Shown in pieces: positions 15,988 through 23,664 of a DNA stretch of 36,412 bases; position 1 is the stretch's first letter, and the number at the start of each line of letters is the position of its first letter. The DNA comes from Bacteroidales bacterium (GTDB lineage Bacteria; Bacteroidota; Bacteroidia; Bacteroidales; F082): positions 1 to 36,412 of the forward strand of contig JAKSNC010000018.1 in the NCBI GenBank assembly GCA_024400195.1, read 5' to 3'. The notes under the pieces were generated by a model, which saw only the letters and a program-made list of their open reading frames with translations, ran no database searches and was not told the origin of the DNA. Both the position numbers and the translations under genes were made by a program.

Positions 15988-17415
15988 ATGAAAGAAGAAC
16001 TTAAAGACAAGAACCTCAAATGTTTGGTGGCCGATATGTCGCTGAAGGACTGGGGAAGGAAAGAGATAGAAGTCTCAGAACACGAGATGCCCGGATTGAT
16101 GGCTCTTCGTGCCAAATATGGTGATGAGAAACCTTTGAAAGGCGCACATATAAGCGGCTCTCTCCACATGACGATTCAAACTGCGGTTCTGATTGAGACG
16201 CTGAAGGCTCTCGGCGCTGATGTACGCTGGGCGAGTTGCAATATCTTCTCGACCCAGGATCATGCAGCGGCAGCTATCGCCGAGACTGGAACTCCCGTCT
16301 TCGCTTGGAAAGGCGAGACGCTTGAAGATTATTGGTGGTGCACTAAGCAGGCCCTCACCTTCCCTGGCGATAAAGGTCCGGATCTCATCGTTGATGACGG
16401 CGGCGATGCTACACTTCTCATTCACAAAGGCTATGACTGTGAGAACAATCCGGCTCTCCTCAATGCAGAATGCGAAAATGCCGAGGAAAAAGCCCTGATG
16501 TCGGTCATCATCGCAACTTATAGGGAAAACCCGAAGTTCTGGCACGGCGTCGTTGCCGGAATGAAAGGCGTCTCCGAAGAAACGACAACGGGCGTGCACC
16601 GTCTTTATCAGATGAAGGACAAAGGCGTTCTGCTGTTCCCGGCGATAAATGTCAACGACAGCGTCACGAAGTCGAAGTTCGACAACCTTTACGGCTGCCG
16701 CGAATCACTCGCCGACGGTATAAAACGCGCCACGGATGTTATGATTGCCGGCAAAGTCGTTGTCGTGCTCGGTTACGGCGAAGTCGGAAAAGGCTGCGCC
16801 CATTCGATGCGTTCATACGGAGCACGCGTCCTTGTAACCGAAATCGACCCGATCTGCGCACTTCAGGCCGCTATGGAGGGATTTGAAGTCACAACGATGG
16901 AAGAAGCCGTCAAGGAAGGTAATATCTTTGTCACCTGCACCGGCAACTGCGACGTTATTACGTTGGAAAATATGCTTCAGATGAAGGATCAGGCCATAGT
17001 CTGCAACATCGGCCATTTCGATAACGAGATTCAGGTCAATGCACTTGAAAATCTCAAGGACGTAAGGAAAATCAATATCAAACCGCAGGTTGACAAGTTC
17101 GTCAAACCTGATGGAAACTGCATCTTCATCCTTGCCGAAGGCCGTCTCGTGAATCTCGGATGTGCCACGGGACACGCAAGCTTCGTGATGAGTAATTCGT
17201 TTACAAATCAAACACTTGCACAAATGGATCTTTGGAAAAACCGTGGAAAATATCCTATTGACGTTTATCGTCTTCCGAAATATCTTGATGAAGAGGTCGC
17301 CCGTCTGCATCTTGAGAAAATCGGCGTCAAACTGACAAAACTCACGCAGAAACAGGCTGACTACATCGGTGTGCCGGTTGAAGGACCATACAAGGCGGAG
17401 TTCTACAGATATTAG
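15988..17415 (+). CDS. ahcY: Adenosylhomocysteinase
   Basis: A 475-residue cytosolic enzyme converting S-adenosylhomocysteine to adenosine and homocysteine, relieving product inhibition of SAM-dependent methyltransferases such as the one at the head of this operon. Family motifs are present throughout: [18 protein letters not shown] and [15 protein letters not shown] near the substrate site, [20 protein letters not shown], the NAD-binding [14 protein letters not shown] near residue 262, [11 protein letters not shown], and [13 protein letters not shown]. The C-terminal KAEFYRY is typical. Length is normal for the long bacterial form. A terminator-like palindrome follows at 17463-17489. Confidence 0.97.
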   Translation: MKEELKDKNLKCLVADMSLKDWGRKEIEVSEHEMPGLMALRAKYGDEKPLKGAHISGSLHMTIQTAVLIETLKALGADVRWASCNIFSTQDHAAAAIAETGTPVFAWKGETLEDYWWCTKQALTFPGDKGPDLIVDDGGDATLLIHKGYDCENNPALLNAECENAEEKALMSVIIATYRENPKFWHGVVAGMKGVSEETTTGVHRLYQMKDKGVLLFPAINVNDSVTKSKFDNLYGCRESLADGIKRATDVMIAGKVVVVLGYGEVGKGCAHSMRSYGARVLVTEIDPICALQAAMEGFEVTTMEEAVKEGNIFVTCTGNCDVITLENMLQMKDQAIVCNIGHFDNEIQVNALENLKDVRKINIKPQVDKFVKPDGNCIFILAEGRLVNLGCATGHASFVMSNSFTNQTLAQMDLWKNRGKYPIDVYRLPKYLDEEVARLHLEKIGVKLTKLTQKQADYIGVPVEGPYKAEFYRY

Positions 17416-17422
17416 AAAAATC

Positions 17423-17489
17423 GAAGTCCGAAAATCAGGACTTCAATTCCATAAATTTTAATAAAAAACGGAGTTCAACTCCGTTTTTT
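17423..17489. terminator. Two hairpins between convergent ahcY and the AAA ATPase gene
   Basis: The first hairpin is GAAGTCC (17423-17429) with GGACTTC (17438-17444). The second is a 27-bp near-complete palindrome, AAAAAACGGAGTT (17463-17475), one base, then AACTCCGTTTTTT (17477-17489). It gives a GC stem with a U-run on either strand, hence a bidirectional intrinsic terminator. The second palindrome lies inside the last codons of the - strand ATPase gene, so terminator and coding end overlap. Confidence 0.8.
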
Positions 17490-18624
17490 CGTTATAAATC
17501 CGATTTATCCACAATGCGAAAAACTTGTCAGTCACTGAATATTTCTGATGGATTACGGTGATAAATCCTTGATTAAGCAGATGTTTTACAGCCGATTGCA
17601 CCGAGCTGGCCGATGGCAGGCCGTGTCTTTTCAAAAAAGTCGTCGAAGTCAGCCCGACAGCGGTTCCTTCTCGCGCTATAGCGTACAGCAAAGGCTTTTG
17701 CTTCTCCGGAATTTCCGAGAGAATTTCTTTGTAGGTGGTTTCCTTGTCGTTCAAAATGGATTCGATGGCGTCGTTTATGATTTGCCGGTCGCAGTTTTTC
17801 CCTTTCATCGTGTTTGAAAAAGCCTCGTTGAAAATCCGCTGCATGTAGAAGGTGTGCCCTTTGAACAAATGATAGACAAATTCAACGACATCAGGATTTA
17901 TATTGCGTTGAAATTCATTGAAAAGACGAATGACGAAAGCTTGGTATGTATCAAAAGGAATTTCGTTGAGTTCGAGAATGTCGGCACTTTGGTAGAATGG
18001 TCTCGCCGACAAAGCGAACATCTCCTGCATGATGCTGCGTTCGCTTCCAGCAAAGACAAAACGGCAGTTGTGCATATTCTGAATGTGGCTTCTGATTAAG
18101 GCTTCGATGTTTTTTTCAGGATAATGCGTTATCTGCTGAAACTCGTCTATCGACATGATACAAGGTTTAGATGCGTTTTCAAGATAGTTGAAAATCTCCT
18201 CCAAGGTGAGTTCCGGATTGGCGATGTCACCCAATTCCAAACCGAAGGCGAGGCTTCCATCCAACGAATTGACGCTGAACTTTCCGCTGATGGACTTTAA
18301 TGTCTGAATGAAGCCTTTTACCAATCTTTTTCCTTTTGGAACCAACTCTTTGTATATGCTTCTGCCGAGATTATATGTAAATTCGCGCAGATTAGAAGTG
18401 TGTAAAATATCAACAAAGAATGTAAAATATTCGTTTTTGATAGCCTCGTCTTCATAGCAAAAATGAATTAGACCTGTCTTTCCCATCCTCCTTGGAGAGA
18501 TGAGGACGACATTGTTTCCATTACTCAGTTTGTGTATAAGTTCTTGTGATTCAATATTTCTATCACAAAAATAGGCTGCCGGAATTTTTCCCGTCACAAT
18601 AAATGGATTACGCATCTTTATCAT
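17458..18624 (-). CDS. AAA family ATPase (archaeal-ATPase-like, STAND-related)
   Basis: A 388-residue protein, or 385 if ATG 18615 is used. Near residue 43 the Walker A motif is SPRRMGKTGLI, and near 155-165 the Walker B is CIMSIDEFQQI; FVFAGSERSIM follows as a sensor-like segment. This is the ATPase_2/AAA_34-like family common as stand-alone accessory genes in Bacteroidota. The C-terminal part (LLYAIAREGTA, FLKRHGLPSASSVQSAVKHL, GFITVIHQKYSVTDKFFALW) is a winged-helix-like domain. Biological role is unknown; it is often found in variable islands. It has a -7 box at 18645-18652 and a palindrome behind it. The last eight residues are encoded by the terminator palindrome. Confidence 0.8.
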   Translation of the reverse strand: MIKMRNPFIVTGKIPAAYFCDRNIESQELIHKLSNGNNVVLISPRRMGKTGLIHFCYEDEAIKNEYFTFFVDILHTSNLREFTYNLGRSIYKELVPKGKRLVKGFIQTLKSISGKFSVNSLDGSLAFGLELGDIANPELTLEEIFNYLENASKPCIMSIDEFQQITHYPEKNIEALIRSHIQNMHNCRFVFAGSERSIMQEMFALSARPFYQSADILELNEIPFDTYQAFVIRLFNEFQRNINPDVVEFVYHLFKGHTFYMQRIFNEAFSNTMKGKNCDRQIINDAIESILNDKETTYKEILSEIPEKQKPLLYAIAREGTAVGLTSTTFLKRHGLPSASSVQSAVKHLLNQGFITVIHQKYSVTDKFFALWINRIYNEKTELNSVFY

Positions 18625-18644
18625 AAAAAATCAGATTTACGCTG

Positions 18645-18652
18645 CAAAGATA
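18645..18652 (-). promoter_or_regulatory. -7 box TATCTTTG for the AAA ATPase gene
   Basis: The - strand reads TATCTTTG, 20 bp before ATG 18624. The expected -33 region falls just beside the inverted repeats at 18663-18696. Confidence 0.6.
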
Positions 18653-18662
18653 ATTATTTTAT

Positions 18663-18696
18663 CAGAATTATGCTGTTGAAATAATTCTGTCAGCAT
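18663..18696. promoter_or_regulatory. Interleaved inverted repeats, possible operator
   Basis: CAGAATTAT (18663-18671) pairs with ATAATTCTG (18681-18689), and ATGCTG (18670-18675) pairs with CAGCAT (18691-18696). They cover the region just upstream of the ATPase gene's -7 box. They could bind a regulator, perhaps the winged-helix domain of the ATPase itself; that is speculation. Confidence 0.35.
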
Positions 18697-18753
18697 AAAA
18701 TTTTGGATTGTTCGGAAGTTTCTTTAGGTTGGTCTTATAAATTTCTAAAAAAA

Positions 18754-18834
18754 CATTATTTTTGCAACTAAAATCAAACAATCACTATGGCAGGAAACAG
18801 CAATCTCGGCGCGGCAAAATCGGCAAAAAACGAT
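18754..18834 (+). repeat. 81-bp direct repeat, copy A (promoter plus first 16 methyltransferase codons)
   Basis: It matches 21282-21362 at 80 of 81 bases; the one difference is GCGGC here against GCAGC there. It contains the -7 box TATTTTTG (18757-18764), the leader and the first 16 codons of the EcoRI-family methyltransferase gene. The two copies are 2528 bp apart and flank the HicAB and DUF4143 genes. Confidence 0.95.
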
Positions 18835-18880
18835 TTTTGGACAAATATTGCCCCGAACAGTTTGAAATATTAGGAATAAA
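18787..18880 (+). pseudogene. Relic of an EcoRI-family adenine methyltransferase gene
   Basis: The ATG and first 16 codons (MAGNSNLGAAKSAKND) are those of the intact gene at 21315. At 18834 they are joined, one base out of frame, to a piece encoding FLDKYCPEQFEILGI. That piece corresponds to FLDKYNPEQFEILGI near residue 315 of the intact protein. About 300 codons are missing, and the original frame stops at 18871-18873 after 28 codons. The N-terminal part is 98.8% identical to the intact copy, while the C-terminal piece differs at many synonymous sites, so the two halves have different histories. A possible 3' end of the same gene lies at 19808-19828. Confidence 0.85.
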
Positions 18881-18942
18881 GGATATATACAAATGCGTGT
18901 TTTCAAATTTATATAACCCATCTGGAAAAATTTCCCTTCAAT

Positions 18943-18973
18943 ATTGCTATCTAAAAAAAAAGCATTATCTTTG
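18943..18973 (+). promoter_or_regulatory. Promoter of hicAB
   Basis: The -7 box TATCTTTG (18966-18973) lies 25 bp before ATG 18999. ATTG at 18943-18946, close to the -33 TTTG consensus, is 19 bp upstream of it. Both the spacing and the position before hicA fit a Bacteroidota promoter. Confidence 0.6.
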
Positions 18974-18998
18974 CATCGTAAAAGCAAGGAAACAAACC

Positions 18999-19190
18999 AT
19001 GAAGTACAGCGAACTTGAAAGAGCCTTGAGGAAAGCCGGATGCTATCCACTGAATGGAAAGCAAATCAACGGCCATCCGGCTTGATTCAGCCCAAAGACG
19101 GGAAAGAAGTTCAGGATGAGCAACCACGGTTCGCTTGAGGTGAAGCTTGGAACATTGAAACAAATCATGAAGGATGCGGGGCTTGATTAA
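18999..19190 (+). pseudogene. hicA: HicA toxin gene with an in-frame TGA in place of a conserved Trp
   Basis: HicA is a small ribosome-independent mRNA interferase with a double-stranded-RNA-binding-like fold. From ATG 18999 the first 28 codons read MKYSELERALRKAGCYPLNG followed by KQINGHPA, then TGA at 19083-19085. The same frame continues FSPKTGKKFRMSNHGSLEVK and LGTLKQIMKDAGLD to TAA at 19188-19190, a full HicA sequence of 64 codons. HicA proteins usually carry W before F/YSPKTGK, and TGG to TGA is a single change. Other genes here end normally in TGA, so recoding is unlikely. The toxin is probably inactive unless the stop is read through. Confidence 0.85.
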
Positions 19191-19215
19191 ACCCCACTCT
19201 TTCGCATTCATAAAA

Positions 19216-19635
19216 ATGGAGAAAGAAACAATGGAAAAGAAACACATCACAGCACACATCGAATGCGGCAGCGACGGCTGGTATTCTGTTTATCACAACG
19301 AAGATCTTCCCTTCGGTTTCTTCGGCGAGGGGAAAACGGCAGATGAAGCCAAGGAGGACTTCTTGTCAACTTTCGAGGCCATGCGTTTAGACCATATAGA
19401 GGAAACCGGCGAGAACGTGGAGGTGGAATTCGATTTCGTTTACGATGCTTCGGCCTTTCTCCAGCACTATAAGGGATTACTGACCTTGGCGGGGCTTTCG
19501 CGTATGACCGGAATAAACAAGGTGCAGTTGTCGCAATATGTAACCGGACGCCGACACCCTTCGGCTAAGACGCAGGAACGTATAAAGGTCAGCGTGCAGC
19601 AGTTCGCGCAGGAATTGGGGCACGCCATGGCCTGA
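19216..19635 (+). CDS. hicB: HicB family antitoxin
   Basis: A 139-residue antitoxin with a partly degraded RNase-H-like HicB fold at the N-terminus (HITAHIECGSDGWYSVY, FGFFGEGKTADEAKEDFL) and a helix-turn-helix at the C-terminus (LLTLAGLSRMTGINKVQLSQ, RRHPSAKTQERIKVSVQQF). This is the arrangement of HTH-carrying HicB proteins that bind the toxin and repress their own promoter. I chose ATG 19216; ATG 19231 (MEKKHITAHI) is nearly as good. It starts 25 bp after the end of hicA. The antitoxin frame is intact although the toxin is interrupted, a usual order of decay in such pairs. Confidence 0.88.
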   Translation: MEKETMEKKHITAHIECGSDGWYSVYHNEDLPFGFFGEGKTADEAKEDFLSTFEAMRLDHIEETGENVEVEFDFVYDASAFLQHYKGLLTLAGLSRMTGINKVQLSQYVTGRRHPSAKTQERIKVSVQQFAQELGHAMA

Positions 19636-19807
19636 TTTTTCTTTGCCGCAACAAGCCGCAATTCATAGGCAGGGTTCGAAATTAATCAAAAAACATGAGT
19701 TGGGAATTGGGAACAAGGTGCTCTCTCAACAATCAGTCAGCAACTTCGGGCAGAGATGCCGGGTCTAAGATGATGAAAATATTCTACGAAGAATTATAAA
19801 CAGCTTC

Positions 19808-19828
19808 TTAATCCGCAAAAAGCAATAG
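19808..19828 (+). pseudogene. Possible 3' end of the methyltransferase relic
   Basis: Seven codons (TTA ATC CGC AAA AAG CAA TAG) match the last seven of the intact methyltransferase gene (22437-22457) at 18 of 21 bases and give the same LIRKKQ-stop. Weaker similarity may extend upstream to a TATAnAC string. If real, the hicAB locus sits inside the decayed methyltransferase gene. The match is short and could be chance. The rest of 19636-19839 shows nothing recognisable beyond a 34-codon frame at 19695-19799. Confidence 0.4.
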
Positions 19829-19839
19829 CGAAATGCTTA

Positions 19840-19894
19840 TTTATCGAATATAAACGATAAAAAACACATTGTTTTATCGAATATAAACGATAAA
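19840..19894. promoter_or_regulatory. Two identical 22-bp palindromic operators
   Basis: TTTATCG-N8-CGATAAA occurs at 19840-19861 and again at 19873-19894. The spacers are identical (AATATAAA), and the copies are exactly 33 bp apart, about three helical turns. The second copy ends 5 bp before the -7 box at 19900, covering the -33 region. This is a typical arrangement for cooperative repressor binding in front of the DUF4143 ATPase gene. Confidence 0.75.
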
Positions 19895-19899
19895 AGTTG

Positions 19900-19907
19900 T
19901 ATCTTTG
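19900..19907 (+). promoter_or_regulatory. -7 box TATCTTTG for the DUF4143 ATPase gene
   Basis: TATCTTTG lies 23 bp before ATG 19931 and immediately after the second palindrome, so a protein bound there would block RNA polymerase. Confidence 0.7.
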
Positions 19908-19930
19908 TCTGTCGTAAACAATAATAGTCG

Positions 19931-21196
19931 ATGATAGACAAGAGTGTAATAAAATTGTTAATTGCTGAAAATCAGCAGATTGTCAAAAACGTCGGGCTCT
20001 TCAGGCGCGAATACGACTTTGAAGACAATCTCAACTATGTGCTGGTTGGTTTAAGGCGTGCGGGAAAATCGTATCTGCTATACCAGCGTATGCACCAACT
20101 TATGGCTGAAGGCCGCGCCGTTGAGGAGTTCCTCTATTTCAATTTTGAGGACGACAGACTTATTGGAATGCAGGTGTCAGATTTGGACAACATAATAACA
20201 TCGTATAGGGAAATGTTTGACTACAAGCCGTTTATTTTTCTTGACGAGATACAGATTATAGACGGATGGGAGAAGTTTGCCCGTCGCCTTGCCGACCAAG
20301 GGATGCGAGTGTATATAACGGGAAGCAACGCGAAAATGCTGAGTTCCGAAATCGCAACCACCCTCGGCGGACGCTACCAGATAAAACAGGTTTTCCCATT
20401 ATCGTTTCGCGAGATGCTTATAGCAAAAGGCCTTGACGTGAACGACAGAAATTTTGAGTACAAAAACCAAGTCGCTATAAACAAGTATGTAGAGGAATAC
20501 TTCAGATTTGGCGGCTTGCCCGAAGTAACCACAGTCCAAGACAAGCGGGCGTGGCTCAGTGGGCTGTATGCAAAGATTTTCTTCGGCGATTTGCTGTCGC
20601 GATATTCAATCCGCAACGACAAAGCCATAAAATATGTGGTGCAAAAAATGGCCGAAAGCGTCAAACAGCCGGTGTCGTACAACAGAATAGCCAATATGGT
20701 ATCAAGCATAGGCAAAAAAGTCTCAACCGACACTGTAATAGACTATTTGGGCTATATGAACGAATCGTGGCTGCTTATCCCAATGGAAAATTATGCGGCA
20801 AAATTTGTGGAAAAGGCATCTAACCGCAAGTATTATTTTATTGATAACGGAATACTTAACCTGTTTCTTACCGATCCAGACACAAGTCTGTTGGAAAATA
20901 TTGTGGCGATAAATCTATACAGGCAGTATGGAGATGCCGTAACCTTTGTAAACACCAACATCGAAGTGGATTTCTTCATACCCGACAGAAAAATTGCCGT
21001 TCAAGTCAGCTATTCACTTAACGATGACGCAACAATAAAAAGGGAGGTCAAAGCTCTTGAAAAACTGTCTTCGGCAGTAGAGGTGGATGAATGTTACATC
21101 GTCACTATGTACGACGAAGAAGAATTGGAATTTGACGGAAAAAAAATACAAGTGCTTCCGTTGTGGAAATGGTTACTGAAAAACAATAAAATATGA
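19931..21196 (+). CDS. ATP-binding protein of the AAA_14/DUF4143 family
   Basis: A 421-residue protein. The Walker A motif GLRRAGKS is at residues 40-47, Walker B FIFLDEIQ at ~101-108 and a sensor-like VYITGSNAKML near 132. The C-terminal DUF4143 half includes a winged-helix-like stretch (PVSYNRIANMVSSIG, KVSTDTVIDYLGYM) and a PD-(D/E)XK-like end (VTFVNTNIEVDFFIPD, KIAVQVSYSL), where an E-x-D ... Q-V-S pattern stands in the place of the usual nuclease residues. Such ATPases are common accessory genes in Bacteroidota; their function is not established. It sits between the two 81-bp repeats. The paired operators upstream suggest tight, possibly self-, repression. Confidence 0.88.
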   Translation: MIDKSVIKLLIAENQQIVKNVGLFRREYDFEDNLNYVLVGLRRAGKSYLLYQRMHQLMAEGRAVEEFLYFNFEDDRLIGMQVSDLDNIITSYREMFDYKPFIFLDEIQIIDGWEKFARRLADQGMRVYITGSNAKMLSSEIATTLGGRYQIKQVFPLSFREMLIAKGLDVNDRNFEYKNQVAINKYVEEYFRFGGLPEVTTVQDKRAWLSGLYAKIFFGDLLSRYSIRNDKAIKYVVQKMAESVKQPVSYNRIANMVSSIGKKVSTDTVIDYLGYMNESWLLIPMENYAAKFVEKASNRKYYFIDNGILNLFLTDPDTSLLENIVAINLYRQYGDAVTFVNTNIEVDFFIPDRKIAVQVSYSLNDDATIKREVKALEKLSSAVEVDECYIVTMYDEEELEFDGKKIQVLPLWKWLLKNNKI

Positions 21197-21281
21197 AGAC
21201 GATAGATTCAACAAGCAAAGTCAGAAATAATGCTGGAACAAAACATTAATGCATAAAAAATCGCAAATATTATGCAGAAAG

Positions 21282-21362
21282 CATTATTTTTGCAACTAAA
21301 ATCAAACAATCACTATGGCAGGAAACAGCAATCTCGGCGCAGCAAAATCGGCAAAAAACGAT
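21282..21362 (+). repeat. 81-bp direct repeat, copy B (promoter plus methyltransferase start)
   Basis: This copy is attached to the intact methyltransferase gene. It holds the -7 box TATTTTTG at 21285-21292, 23 bp before ATG 21315, and the first 16 codons. It is 80/81 identical to 18754-18834. Confidence 0.95.
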
Positions 21363-22457
21363 GAGTTCTACACACAATACGCCGACATAGAAAAGGAAAT
21401 AAACGCATACATTGAATACAATCCCGATGTGTTCCGTGGCAAGACGGTGCTTTTGCCTTGCGACGACCCCGAATGGAGCAACTTCACCAAATATTTTGCC
21501 CAAAACTTTGAAACACTTGGCCTGAAAAAGCTTATCAGCACCAGCTATGCAGTAGAAAGCAAGCAGTATAAAGAAGGCTATCAACTGACGCTGTTCGAAG
21601 AACAAAGTCCGAACTTTGACGAGAACAAGACGCGCAAAAACGGCAAAATATTCGTGCTCGACCACGATACGAACAACAGCGGACGCATAGACATAAACGA
21701 CCTTGAATGGCACTATCTTGAAGGCGATGGCGACTTCCGCAGCAACGAAGTCAAGGCCTTGCGCGATGAGGCTGACATTATTGTTACCAATCCGCCATTT
21801 TCGTTGTTCCGCGAGTTTTTGGCTTGGATTGTTGAAGCCGACAAGCAGTTTGTGATTATCGGCAATATGAATGCCATAACCTACAAAGAAGTTTTCCCGC
21901 TTATCAAAGAAAACAAGTTGTGGTTGGGGAACGGTTTTAATGCAGGCAATGCATATTTCAGAATTGTAGGCGAAAACCGAGATTACGCAAGTGGCGTTTT
22001 TGATGAAAACACAGGATTAGTCAAGTTTAGAAATTGTTGTTGGTTTACAAATATGGAACATGGTCGTCGCCATCAACTACTTTCGCTTATGACAATGGCT
22101 GACAACATTAAATTCAGCAAGCACAAGGAAATCAAAAACGGCACGTATTACAAATATATAAATTTTGATGCGATTGAAGTGCCATACGGAGATTCAATAC
22201 CCAGTGATTATAAAGAATCTATGGGGGTTCCAATTTCATTCTTAGACAAGTATAACCCAGAACAATTTGAAATATTAGGCATTGATGGTGGTGACATGGG
22301 TGTTGGTTATGGCGTAGGTGCTAACTTGACAAAAGATGAATGTACAGCATTGTTTAACGAGCACAAAGGCTTCAGAAGAGGGAAACTTTGTTATCGCGAT
22401 GAAAATGGGGAACTACAAATGTGCTATAGACGTATTCTAATCCGCAAAAAACAATAA
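21315..22457 (+). CDS. Adenine-specific DNA methyltransferase, EcoRI family
   Basis: A 380-residue N6-adenine methyltransferase resembling M.EcoRI. The N-terminus (NLGAAKSAKNDEFYTQYADI) and the segment FRGKTVLLPCDDPEWSNF match the EcoRI_methylase family, where the latter forms part of the SAM pocket. The catalytic motif is NPPF at 159-162 within ADIIVTNPPFSLFREF, followed by FVIIGNMNAITYKEVFPLIK and KLWLGNGF. The C-terminus contains FLDKYNPEQFEILGI and ends RRILIRKKQ. Length fits a complete family member. The nuclease gene starts 3 bp after its stop, as in a restriction-modification operon. The recognition sequence cannot be read from the protein. Confidence 0.92.
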   Translation: MAGNSNLGAAKSAKNDEFYTQYADIEKEINAYIEYNPDVFRGKTVLLPCDDPEWSNFTKYFAQNFETLGLKKLISTSYAVESKQYKEGYQLTLFEEQSPNFDENKTRKNGKIFVLDHDTNNSGRIDINDLEWHYLEGDGDFRSNEVKALRDEADIIVTNPPFSLFREFLAWIVEADKQFVIIGNMNAITYKEVFPLIKENKLWLGNGFNAGNAYFRIVGENRDYASGVFDENTGLVKFRNCCWFTNMEHGRRHQLLSLMTMADNIKFSKHKEIKNGTYYKYINFDAIEVPYGDSIPSDYKESMGVPISFLDKYNPEQFEILGIDGGDMGVGYGVGANLTKDECTALFNEHKGFRRGKLCYRDENGELQMCYRRILIRKKQ

Positions 22458-22460
22458 AAC

Positions 22461-23630
22461 ATGAAAACAACATTACGCACCGACATTACAATAGCCGACA
22501 TCTGCAAAGGCTTTGTATATAACGAATTGGAGGGCAAAGGACTGTTCGGGCTTTCAGGCTCGCTAACCATTCAGCCCGAATACCAGCGCAACTACATTTA
22601 CGCCGACGGCAAACGTGATGTGGCCGTGATAGAATCGATACTTGCCGGCTATCCGTTGGGGCTTATCTATTTCAACGAGCCAACCGAAGGCAAATACGAA
22701 GTTCTCGACGGCCAGCAGCGCATAACCTCGTTTGGACGCTACGTTACGGGCAAGTTCGCCATTAAGATTGACGGCATGGAGCAGTATTTCAGCGGTTTGG
22801 CAAAAGACCAACAGGAAAAGATACTGCAAACTCCGCTTACCATCTACATTTGCCAAGGCGAAGAAAAGGAGATAAAAGACTGGTTCAAAACCATCAACAT
22901 TGCAGGCGTTCCACTCAACCAGCAGGAATTGCGCAATGCCATATTCAGCGGAGAATTTGTCACGCTTGCCAAAGCCGAATTCAGCAACAGCCAAAACGCC
23001 AACGTGCAGAAATGGAGTGCTTACATTAAAGGCACAACCATCAGGCAGGAGATATTGGAGTGCGCTTTGGATTGGGTGTCGGCGGCACAAGGCAAAACCA
23101 TCGACAACTATATGAGCGAGCACCGCCACGACACGAACATAAACGAACTAAAGGCATACTTTACCAGCGTAATCGATTGGATTAGCAGCGTGTTTAACGA
23201 TGTGGAAAACGAAATGCGCGGCTTGGAATGGGGGCGTTTGTACGAAACCTATCACACAAGGGCCTACAATCCCGATGAAGTTCAGAGCCGTGTTCGTGCC
23301 CTCTATGCCGATGAGTTCGTAAAGAAACGCAGCGGCATATTTGAGTATATTCTCGGCGGCGAGCAAGACAAACGTTTGCTTGAAATTCGTGTTTTTGAAG
23401 AATCTGTAAAGAAAGCCAAATATGCACAGCAGAAGAAAGAAGCCGAGGAAAAAGGCATTTCGAACTGTCCGTTGTGTGCATGTGGCAGCAATGCCAACCA
23501 GACAAAAATCTGGAAATACAGCGAGATGGATGCCGACCACGTAACAGCATGGAGTCGCGGCGGAGCAACCGACATCAGCAACTGCGAAATGCTTTGCCAG
23601 ACCCACAACCGCAGCAAGGGCAACAAGTGA
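22461..23630 (+). CDS. DUF262 NTPase-HNH nuclease, likely restriction partner of the methyltransferase
   Basis: A 389-residue protein. The N-terminal DUF262 (ParB/Srx-like) domain has [22 protein letters not shown] and the nucleotide-binding motif DGQQR at 83-87. The C-terminus is an HNH nuclease: Cys pairs in NCPLCACG (~336-343), [12 protein letters not shown] with Asp359-His360, and [16 protein letters not shown] as the closing zinc/catalytic segment. DUF262-HNH architecture is known from GmrSD-type modification-dependent enzymes and from SspE of phosphorothioation defence, although those carry DUF1524-type HNH. Here it is paired with an EcoRI-type methyltransferase 3 bp upstream, suggesting restriction guided by methylation status. 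Whether it cuts unmodified or modified DNA cannot be told from sequence. Confidence 0.88.
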   Translation: MKTTLRTDITIADICKGFVYNELEGKGLFGLSGSLTIQPEYQRNYIYADGKRDVAVIESILAGYPLGLIYFNEPTEGKYEVLDGQQRITSFGRYVTGKFAIKIDGMEQYFSGLAKDQQEKILQTPLTIYICQGEEKEIKDWFKTINIAGVPLNQQELRNAIFSGEFVTLAKAEFSNSQNANVQKWSAYIKGTTIRQEILECALDWVSAAQGKTIDNYMSEHRHDTNINELKAYFTSVIDWISSVFNDVENEMRGLEWGRLYETYHTRAYNPDEVQSRVRALYADEFVKKRSGIFEYILGGEQDKRLLEIRVFEESVKKAKYAQQKKEAEEKGISNCPLCACGSNANQTKIWKYSEMDADHVTAWSRGGATDISNCEMLCQTHNRSKGNK

Positions 23631-23664
23631 TTTATATATTCAACCCGCAGTGGAGAAACTCATT

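Noticed and set aside
18999-19190. TGA as a recoded Trp (alternative genetic code)
   Set aside because: hicB, the DUF262-HNH gene and nadD all end normally at TGA exactly where their families end.
19695-19799. 34-codon frame between hicB and the twin operators
   Set aside because: It resembles no protein and has no promoter of its own; it may be filler in a relic region.
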